Shown piece after piece: positions 1-6,304 of a stretch of DNA of 64,000 bases. The translations under genes and the position numbers were made by a program. A model generated the notes under the pieces. The model did not search any database, was not told the DNA's origin, and saw only the letters and a list, made by a program, of their open reading frames with translations. The stretch comes from Serratia sp. M24T3 (GTDB lineage Bacteria; Pseudomonadota; Gammaproteobacteria; Enterobacterales; Enterobacteriaceae): NCBI RefSeq assembly GCF_000257645.1, contig NZ_AJHJ01000015.1:35230-99229 (forward strand), given 5' to 3'. How positions within the stretch are numbered: position 1 is the first letter of the stretch; each line of letters begins with the position of its first letter.

Positions 1-690
1 CAAGAACTGGTATTGGATAACCGCCCGCGCACTGAAAAGGAACGCCCGCTGGCACCGCGTGAACTGGTTGTAGACGAGGCGACCAACACGCTTTACGTCG
101 GCGGTTTGGGTAAAGAGAGCGTGATTTGGGTAGTCGATGGTGCAAACCTGACGCTTCGTCACACGATTGAAGGTGCTGGGAAAATGGCAACCGGCCTGGC
201 CATTGATGCCAAAGCTTCTCGCCTGTACATCACCAACGCTGATGGCGAGTTCCTGACAGTAGACACCAAAACCGACAAGATTCTGTCTCGGGTGAAAATT
301 GATAACCCCGGTGAACACTTTTACCTGAATATCAGCCTGGATACCGCGAAGCACCGTGCCTTCGTGACCGATTCGAAAGAACCAAGCCTGCTGGTTTTAG
401 ATACCGAAAACGGGAAAATAATCCACAAGATAGCGATTCCAGCCTCTCTGGCGGTGCTATTCAACCCGGCACGTAACGAAGTCTATGTGACTCACCGTGA
501 TGCGGGCAACGTTAGCGTTATAGATGCGACTAGCTATAAAGTACTGGAAACGCTGGATATCCCGACGCATCCACAGAGCCTGGCCATTTCCGACGACGGG
601 CAAACCCTGTATGTCAGCGTGAAGCAAGAATCCAGCCGACAGAAAGAGGCCACCGCGCCTGATGAAGTCGTTCGCGTAACTTTTAAATAA
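1..690 (+). CDS. yncE: YncE-family beta-propeller protein, C-terminal part
   Basis: The reading frame is open from the first base of the window, so the gene begins upstream and only about 229 C-terminal residues are visible. The protein shows repeated YVTN-type blades with motifs such as TLYVGG, RLYITNADGE, VYVTHRDAGNVSVID and TLYVSVKQ, and it resembles E. coli YncE closely from memory (about 353 residues in full). In E. coli YncE is a periplasmic seven-bladed propeller reported to bind DNA in vitro; its role is unsettled. The stop is TAA at 688-690. The missing N-terminus should hold the signal peptide. Family assignment is firm, function is not. Confidence 0.9.
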   Translation, partial: QELVLDNRPRTEKERPLAPRELVVDEATNTLYVGGLGKESVIWVVDGANLTLRHTIEGAGKMATGLAIDAKASRLYITNADGEFLTVDTKTDKILSRVKIDNPGEHFYLNISLDTAKHRAFVTDSKEPSLLVLDTENGKIIHKIAIPASLAVLFNPARNEVYVTHRDAGNVSVIDATSYKVLETLDIPTHPQSLAISDDGQTLYVSVKQESSRQKEATAPDEVVRVTFK

Positions 691-705
691 CTTTTGAATC
701 TCAAC

Positions 706-741
706 CCCTCGGCCGGTGCCAGTTATAGCCCTGGTCGAGGG
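706..741 (+). terminator. hairpin after yncE
   Basis: The arms CCCTCGGCC (706-714) and GGTCGAGGG (733-741) pair over nine positions with one G-U pair and enclose an 18-base loop. There is no T-run after the stem, so this is a possible terminator or 3' end stabiliser for yncE rather than a clear intrinsic terminator. Confidence 0.4.
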
Positions 742-864
742 CATTAATGAGGCGAAACTGATGACAACGGCTATATTTTAGCTGTTACCTTTTCTGTTCA
801 AATCTTGAAATCACTTTTCCGAAGTTCTCATTCCAACATCAGATTCATCACATCGGGAGTTGCC

Positions 865-1752
865 ATGACACGCCTGACAGCCAAAGATTTCCCCCCTGAA
901 TTGCTTGAACTTTATGACTATTACGCTCACGGAAAAATCACCAAGCGCGAGTTTCTTTCAATGGCGGCGAAATACACTGTCGGTGGCATGGCGGGCATGA
1001 CACTGCTGAGCTACATGAGCCCAAACTATGCGCTGGCCCAGCAGGTCGAGTTCACCGATCCGGCAATCGTACCTGAATATATTCATTATCAATCCCCTGA
1101 AGGCAACGGCGATGTCAGGGCCTATATGGTCAAACCGGCTGGAGCGACGGGCAAAACGCCGGCGGTTGTGGTGGTGCATGAAAATCGTGGTTTAAATCCA
1201 TATATCGAAGACGTCGCCCGCCGCGTCGCCAAGGCCGGATTTATCGCGCTGGCCCCCGACGGTTTAACCTCGGTTGGCGGCTATCCAGGCAATGATGACA
1301 AAGGTAAGGAGCTGCAGCAGAAGGTGGATCCGACCAAGTTGATGAATGACTTTTTTGCCGCTGTTGATTTTATGATGCATCACCAGCAAACCAACGGAAA
1401 AGTCGGGATTACCGGTTTTTGCTATGGCGGCGGCGTCGCCAATGCCGCGGCGGTGGCATTTCCCGAGTTGGCAGCTGCCGTGCCTTTTTACGGCAGGCAG
1501 CCAAAAGCCGAGGACGTTCCGCGTATCAATGCCCCCTTGCTGTTGCACTATGCCGAATTGGATAAAGGCATCACCGATGGCTGGCCGCCCTACGAGGCTG
1601 CGCTAAAAGCCTCTGGAAAAACCTATGAAGGTTACCTTTATAAAGGGGCCAATCACGGCTTCCACAATGACTCTACACCGCGCTATGACAAAACTGCGGC
1701 AGATCTTGCCTGGAGTCGCACCATAAAATGGTTTAACAAATATCTGGTGTAA
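865..1752 (+). CDS. yghX: YghX-like dienelactone hydrolase family protein
   Basis: This 295-residue protein belongs to the dienelactone hydrolase branch of the alpha/beta hydrolases and closely resembles E. coli YghX. The nucleophile elbow reads GITGFCYGGG, so the nucleophile is cysteine, and the C-terminal NHGFHND supplies the catalytic histidine. The substrate is unknown. The ATG at 865 follows GGGAG at a good distance and gives the family's usual start (MTRLTAKDFP); a TTG 60 bases upstream is less likely. Residues around 30-60 contain KREFL, a hydrophobic stretch and ALA before QQ, which resembles a degenerate Tat signal set inside the N-terminal domain. The gene stands alone, and its 3' end is followed by 17-bp tandem repeats. 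Confidence 0.88.
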   Translation: MTRLTAKDFPPELLELYDYYAHGKITKREFLSMAAKYTVGGMAGMTLLSYMSPNYALAQQVEFTDPAIVPEYIHYQSPEGNGDVRAYMVKPAGATGKTPAVVVVHENRGLNPYIEDVARRVAKAGFIALAPDGLTSVGGYPGNDDKGKELQQKVDPTKLMNDFFAAVDFMMHHQQTNGKVGITGFCYGGGVANAAAVAFPELAAAVPFYGRQPKAEDVPRINAPLLLHYAELDKGITDGWPPYEAALKASGKTYEGYLYKGANHGFHNDSTPRYDKTAADLAWSRTIKWFNKYLV

Positions 1753-1766
1753 CCCCTTGTTGTATA

Positions 1767-1834
1767 ACATGGCAAATTGTTTAACATGGCAAATTATACG
1801 ACATGGCAAATTGTACAAAATAGCAAACCTGAAC
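1767..1834. repeat. four tandem copies of a 17-bp repeat
   Basis: Units begin at 1767, 1784, 1801 and 1818. The first three share the 12-base core ACATGGCAAATT exactly; the fourth is degenerate (AAATAGCAAACC). The array lies between the stop of yghX and the convergent immunity-like gene and is not coding. Its role is unknown. A 17-bp period does not match helical phasing, so slippage of a spacer sequence is as likely as a protein-binding array. Confidence 0.85.
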
Positions 1835-1863
1835 GCGCCAGCCTTATCTCTGGCTCGCGCGTT
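1832..1863. terminator. bidirectional hairpin between convergent genes
   Basis: AACGCGCCAGCC and GGCTCGCGCGTT form a 12-bp stem with one mismatch and an 8-base loop. It lies between yghX and the immunity-like gene, whose stop codon falls inside it. A T-run is short or absent on both sides, so termination strength is uncertain. Confidence 0.55.
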
Positions 1864-2308
1864 TAGGCTCGGCATGCAAAGTAAAATGCTGCCTCAAACC
1901 CAGAGGGCGTGAAACTCCACGAGGATCGCTGAGCAAAGGCAAGCGTAATGCAGGATGCGCAAGCGGTCGAAGCCGCCAGACAGTATCGCCGATAAACCTG
2001 AAATGAACTTCGTCACCGTGCAACTGCACATCGCGTAAATCCCCGGTAGACATCGCCGACCCAATGAGCGCCTTGTCGAGTAACTCAAATTTTTTGTTGC
2101 ATAACAATACCGTGAGAAACTCTTCCTCAGGAATATCATCGGTAATGAACAGCAGGTAGCCGTTATCCAACGCCACGGCTTTTTCGAGTATTTTTCCCTC
2201 GATAAAGGTGCCAGTGGGCGTCGCCTCAAACAGGATTTCACTCTTGGCCGGGGTAAACTCGGTATCTTCGTGAATAATATGTAGCGTAATCGAATCAGTA
2301 AAATTCAT
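1844..2308 (-). CDS. candidate immunity protein for the adjacent effector
   Basis: This is a 154-residue soluble, acidic-to-basic protein with no signal peptide or membrane segment. I do not recognise a named family. The first 110 residues look like a small alpha/beta fold (LLFITDDIPEEE, FELLDKALIG), while the last 45 are rich in arginine, proline and leucine. Two ATGs are possible (2311 and 2308); AAGGAG at 2314-2319 is better spaced for the second. The gene starts 14 bases after the stop of the effector-like gene on the same strand, so the two are almost certainly co-transcribed. Position and size suggest a cognate immunity protein; this is inference from context, not from homology. Confidence 0.6.
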   Translation of the reverse strand: MNFTDSITLHIIHEDTEFTPAKSEILFEATPTGTFIEGKILEKAVALDNGYLLFITDDIPEEEFLTVLLCNKKFELLDKALIGSAMSTGDLRDVQLHGDEVHFRFIGDTVWRLRPLAHPALRLPLLSDPRGVSRPLGLRQHFTLHAEPKRASQR

Positions 2309-2322
2309 CATTACTCCTTGTT

Positions 2323-3027
2323 TTACCAGGCGAGGCTCATCCCCATCGACGCCAGCGCGCCGCCCACAAATGCACCGATCGTGACACAAACCGGGGCGCC
2401 GGGGCCACACATCAGTCCTGCAACAGCACCGCCCGCCATGCCGCCTAAAATGCCGCTCCCTGTGACAACAGCCTCCTGCTTGACCGCGGCGACCTTGTCG
2501 TCCGAAGTCGCAATCACATAAACCGACACCGCCAATGACAAGACCAATAGCCCCTTGCCCGCTCGCGAATAGGTCAGCATTTTGGCATTGACGCGGGGAT
2601 TGGATTTCCCTGCAGACTTTACAATATCAGCATAGATTTTATTTTTCTGTAGTTCGCTTAAATTATTAAAAATCGCCGATTCGCCGAAATTCTGCCGAGT
2701 TTTGTAAGCTATCAAAGCATTTAGGGTTTTACCCTCCCTTTTTAGCTGCTGGGCCATGGCACGCCCAAGGGGTGTGCTTCTGCCTCGGATCATTTCCATG
2801 ATGCTATTGCGCATATCCTGTGCTTCGCTGGCGGCCTGCTCCCAGCTTATTACACCACTTGCGGCTCTGCCGGTAAGGTCATTAGACGTCGCTTTTATCA
2901 GTTTAGAATATTCAAGCCTAAGCCTGGGATCGATAGTGAGATAGGTGCCACCGTTCGCTAATTCGCCCTGTAAGCCATCAAGAGTAGCCTGGCATATTTT
3001 TTTATAATCTTCTTCTGTTGTATCCAT
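2323..3027 (-). CDS. candidate type VI effector with glycine-zipper membrane domain
   Basis: The 234-residue protein has a soluble N-terminal two thirds, with a segment resembling T6SS-linked cargo proteins (TPLGRAMAQQLKREGKTL, then ESAIFNNLSELQKNKIYADI). The C-terminal third is strongly hydrophobic. It holds one membrane-like stretch near residues 160-175 (GLLVLSLAVSVYVIA) and a glycine-rich run near residues 190-230 (GGMAGGAVAGL, GAFVGGALASMG). The order of soluble helices followed by a glycine-zipper hydrophobic hairpin is typical of toxins acting in the membrane. There is no signal peptide. It is divergent from vgrG and followed 14 bases later by an immunity-like gene. Pore formation is inference; a secreted protein of unknown function is the alternative. 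Confidence 0.6.
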   Translation of the reverse strand: MDTTEEDYKKICQATLDGLQGELANGGTYLTIDPRLRLEYSKLIKATSNDLTGRAASGVISWEQAASEAQDMRNSIMEMIRGRSTPLGRAMAQQLKREGKTLNALIAYKTRQNFGESAIFNNLSELQKNKIYADIVKSAGKSNPRVNAKMLTYSRAGKGLLVLSLAVSVYVIATSDDKVAAVKQEAVVTGSGILGGMAGGAVAGLMCGPGAPVCVTIGAFVGGALASMGMSLAW

Positions 3028-3760
3028 AATCGCCCCCCACGAAAACTAGCTCATAATTTCATTGTAAGTGCTAATAGAGAAAAAATAAGATTTTTATTAC
3101 CTTGCTCTGCCGATGAATTTCCCTCAGGATCTCATTGAATATTTCTCACATAAAATTCACTTAAGATTAAGTTTAATTTATACCCATAAATATGCTCTTG
3201 ATAACTGCAAGATAAATAATTAACAATTAAAATAAAATAATTTATGCGTACAAATAGGACATTATTCCTAATAATCATGACATTCATTCCTCTCAGGCAT
3301 AATAAAATGAAATGATGCCACCATTTAATAACCCTATAAAACTACTTATTGGATAAACTTACTTAAGTTTCGCCATCTTCTAAAGTCAATTAAAAAGCTC
3401 AAAAAAATATCGATCCGCATCACATAGCTAAAATATGGCTATAAAATTGTTTCTGTCATTAATTACATGATTTAAATAAAAATTAAATATTAAATTATGA
3501 TTTAAAATCAACAAGTTAAATAATGCTAGCAATTATAAAAACACTTGATGAATCATTATAATTTCTGTAATAAAAAGGGAGCCAAGTCATAAATATTGGC
3601 TTTAGGAGTAATCCTATCTTGATCAATTTATGCGGATCGATTATTTGTAAAGGTATTGTCAAGATTTGGTAATTAATAAATTCACGTTATTTCTTCTCGC
3701 TATGGACAATTTATTTGTCCCTAGTCGTGCGGTAGCTATGCCTCAAGGGTGCTTTTTTAT
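3028..3760. other. AT-rich intergenic region before the type VI operon
   Basis: About 730 bases without a convincing gene separate the effector-like gene and vgrG, which diverge. The sequence is far richer in A and T than its surroundings, as expected for a promoter region silenced by H-NS-type proteins. It holds a 12-bp inverted repeat, ATCGATCCGCAT at 3409-3420 and its exact complement at 3630-3641. It also holds two TAGGA/TCCTA palindromes (3255-3270 and 3603-3616) and a hairpin with an ops-like element close to vgrG. I could not place a convincing sigma-70 promoter. Confidence 0.7.
3704..3738 (+). promoter_or_regulatory. leader hairpin and ops-like (RfaH) element before vgrG
   Basis: A perfect hairpin, GGACAA (3704-3709) with TTGTCC (3715-3720), is followed by TGCGGTAGCTA at 3728-3738. 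This matches the RfaH recruitment element GGCGGTAGCNT at 9 of 11 positions, including the whole GCGGTAGC core, and in the sense orientation. It ends 22 bases before the vgrG start codon. RfaH prevents premature termination in long operons, which would suit the run of 24 genes that follows. The match is visible; RfaH control is inference. Confidence 0.4.
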
Positions 3761-6181
3761 ATGGATCGCGTCGTCATTGCACATACCTCTCTCGGCAGTG
3801 GATTGTTATTTAAATCCATGACCGGCAGCGAAATATTATCCGGTTGTTATGAGTTCAATGTTGAATTACTCAGCACTGATAATTCAGTGGATATCAAGAG
3901 CCTGTTAGGCCAGCCGCTGACGTTGGAGTTACGACCGAATCCCTTCACCGTCCGCTATCTGAGCGGCATTATCATCCGCACGGAGTTTATTGGTCACGAG
4001 GCACATAACGAGCAATATTTTGTTTACCGGGCCACGATCCGCCCTAATCTTTGGTACCTCACCCAGAATTACGGCTTTCGAATCTGGGAAAATAAATCCG
4101 CCAGGGAAATTATTACTGCGGTGCTGGGTGAATATAATATCACCTGCGAAGACAAGCTCTCCGGTACCTACCGCGTGTGGGATTACTGCGTCCAGTACCA
4201 GGAATCGATGTTTGCTTTCATCAGCAGGCTGATGGAGCACGAAGGGATCTATTTCTATTTCAAACACGAAATGGACAACCAGACCTTGGTACTCGCCGAC
4301 TCTCCCTCGGCACATGAACCGTTCCCGGGATATTCGACGATTGAATATCATCAGGCCAGCAGCGGGCTGTATGTCAACGAGGAGAGTATCGATACCTGGC
4401 ACGTCACAGAATCCATCAGTCCCAGCATGTATCGACACGATGATTATAACTATCTGAAATCAGACGCCGATCTCTCCTCGACAGCTCAAGTCAGTGACTC
4501 GAAGGCTGGCAATACCGCCACGCGCATCGAGTGGCCGGGGCAATATAGCGAACCGGCTGACGGAACTCAGTACACTCAAATCAGACAGCAGGAATATATC
4601 GCCCAGCAGGCTAAAACCCACGGCGAGGGCGACGCATTTGGTCTCGCGCCCGGTTATACATTTTCTTTGGCCAAAGCGCCTCGCAGCAGCGATGAAGGCC
4701 AGCAATACATGATTACCCAGGTGGCTTACACCCTGACGGAAAACAGTTACACCACCAATGACGAGGATATCAATGAACATCGTTTTGTGTTCTCCGTCAT
4801 TCCCGCAACCGTTAATTATCGACCACAGCGATCTTCACCCTGGCCACGCACCAGCGGACCTCAAACGGCCATGGTGGTGAAAGATCCCGGCACGGGGGAT
4901 GAAACCATTTCCACTGATGAGTATGGCCGGGTGAAAGTGAAGTTCCTGTGGTACAAGCCTGCAAACGAACAAGAGCTTTATTCGTGCTGGCTGCGCGTCT
5001 CCAGCGCCTGGGCCGGAAATCAGTACGGAAACTATCAGGTTCCGCGGGTTGGCGAGGAAGTGATTGTCGATTTTATCAATGGCGATCCGCATTCGCCGAT
5101 CATCACCGGTCGGGTTTATAACAATCTGCGAACCCTGCCTATCGCTGTCACCTCGAGCGATGGAACCGAGGCGGTTGCGGGAGAGTGGTCAGAAACTAAA
5201 TCAGGTATCTGGTCTCGGACCAAGGGCAGCACTGAAGTCACCAACGGCAGCTTTTTGTATTTTGATGATGCCGAGGGTGAAGAGACCATGGATATTCACT
5301 CGCAAAAAACGCTGAATATCTCCGCCAACGATGACATCAAGCTGTACTCGGCGTCCACCAGCGACGAAGCGATAAAAATCTGGTCACCGGGAAAAATCGA
5401 TATCACCAGTGATGATACGGTGTCAGTAACTGCTCCCACCACCAACCATACTTCACGCGGATCTTACTGGATTGTTACCGGAGCCAGCTTCGCGACCACC
5501 GGAATTGGCCTGTCGATCAACGGCCTTAACGGCACGATTAACGCCATTTCATCAGTGACCGCAACCACCAGCGATTTTGGGGTCAAAGGCGTGGCGATGG
5601 CCTATACCTACCTTTCGCGAACTAAAACGACCGTAGATTATAAAACTGACCTCAAGCGTTTCACCAACGTGCCGTTTTATCAGATTCAAACCACTCTGAT
5701 GTCAATAAGATCAGGGGTTAGTGTGGGCGGCACTGAAGACAGCGAAGCCCAGAAGAAAATTAATAAACTCAAAGAAATCATGGAGTACCGTAAGGATAAA
5801 ACCAAGGTCGACAAGAAAGAAGCCCGCAAGAAAGACGCTGATGCCTATGAGAAATTCCAGAAAGAAGGGCCGCAAAAAGACATCGAACTTAAAGAAACGC
5901 CGAAACCTAAAGACGGTAAAGATGGTACTGACGGTAAAGACGGCAAAGACGGAGCCAATGGCAAAGACGGCACCAACGGCAAAGACGGCACCAATGGCAA
6001 AGACGGAGCCAATGGCAAAGACGGCACCAACGGCAAAGACGGCACCGATGGCAAGGACGGCACCAATGGCAAAGACGGAGCCAATGGCAAAGACGGCGCT
6101 CAGGGCCCGAAAGGTGACAAAGGTGACACAGGTCAAGACGGTTGGGACGGATTCGATGGTTTTGACGGCAAGGATGCTTAA
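3761..6181 (+). CDS. vgrG: VgrG spike protein with collagen-like tail (TssI)
   Basis: The protein forms the trimeric spike that sits on the Hcp tube and is fired out of the cell. Residues 1 to about 350 are the gp27-like part and the following region is the gp5-like OB fold, with the hallmark PRVGEEVIVDFINGDP near residue 428. A beta-rich section follows. After it comes a highly charged Lys/Glu stretch (about 660-718), then 29 uninterrupted Gly-X-Y triplets (residues 719-805), mostly GKD, GTN and GAN. No toxin domain is present. ATG 3761 has AAGGG 11 bases upstream; a GTG at 3749 would overlap that site. The tail is unusual and may serve as a flexible or trimeric docking arm. Confidence 0.95.
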   Translation: MDRVVIAHTSLGSGLLFKSMTGSEILSGCYEFNVELLSTDNSVDIKSLLGQPLTLELRPNPFTVRYLSGIIIRTEFIGHEAHNEQYFVYRATIRPNLWYLTQNYGFRIWENKSAREIITAVLGEYNITCEDKLSGTYRVWDYCVQYQESMFAFISRLMEHEGIYFYFKHEMDNQTLVLADSPSAHEPFPGYSTIEYHQASSGLYVNEESIDTWHVTESISPSMYRHDDYNYLKSDADLSSTAQVSDSKAGNTATRIEWPGQYSEPADGTQYTQIRQQEYIAQQAKTHGEGDAFGLAPGYTFSLAKAPRSSDEGQQYMITQVAYTLTENSYTTNDEDINEHRFVFSVIPATVNYRPQRSSPWPRTSGPQTAMVVKDPGTGDETISTDEYGRVKVKFLWYKPANEQELYSCWLRVSSAWAGNQYGNYQVPRVGEEVIVDFINGDPHSPIITGRVYNNLRTLPIAVTSSDGTEAVAGEWSETKSGIWSRTKGSTEVTNGSFLYFDDAEGEETMDIHSQKTLNISANDDIKLYSASTSDEAIKIWSPGKIDITSDDTVSVTAPTTNHTSRGSYWIVTGASFATTGIGLSINGLNGTINAISSVTATTSDFGVKGVAMAYTYLSRTKTTVDYKTDLKRFTNVPFYQIQTTLMSIRSGVSVGGTEDSEAQKKINKLKEIMEYRKDKTKVDKKEARKKDADAYEKFQKEGPQKDIELKETPKPKDGKDGTDGKDGKDGANGKDGTNGKDGTNGKDGANGKDGTNGKDGTDGKDGTNGKDGANGKDGAQGPKGDKGDTGQDGWDGFDGFDGKDA
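5942..6103 (+). repeat. nine 18-bp coding repeats in the VgrG tail
   Basis: Nine in-frame units of 18 bases, GGCAAAGACGG followed by an ACC/GCC-type variable end, encode the six-residue blocks GKDGTN, GKDGAN or GKDGTD. The units differ by only one to four bases and show a partial 54-bp higher-order order. Such arrays change length easily by slippage, so tail length probably varies between strains. Confidence 0.9.
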
Positions 6182-6304
6182 GCCCTATTCAACTCTCTTG
6201 AAAATCAACCAAGCCATATTCCTCACGCATTTTCCTGGCAAGTCTAGAAATCATTGCGGCTCAGAGCACCCCGCAGGCTGAGGTCAACTAGTCGAAAGTC
6301 CCTT

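Noticed and set aside
5942..6103. Regular short repeats resembling a CRISPR array
   Set aside because: The 18-bp units are directly joined, in frame and coding Gly-X-Y; there are no unique spacers and no cas genes.
5711..6136. Long minus-strand frames opposite the VgrG tail, rich in Ala, Val, Phe and Pro
   Set aside because: They are the antisense reading of the 18-bp collagen repeats and have no start signal or family.
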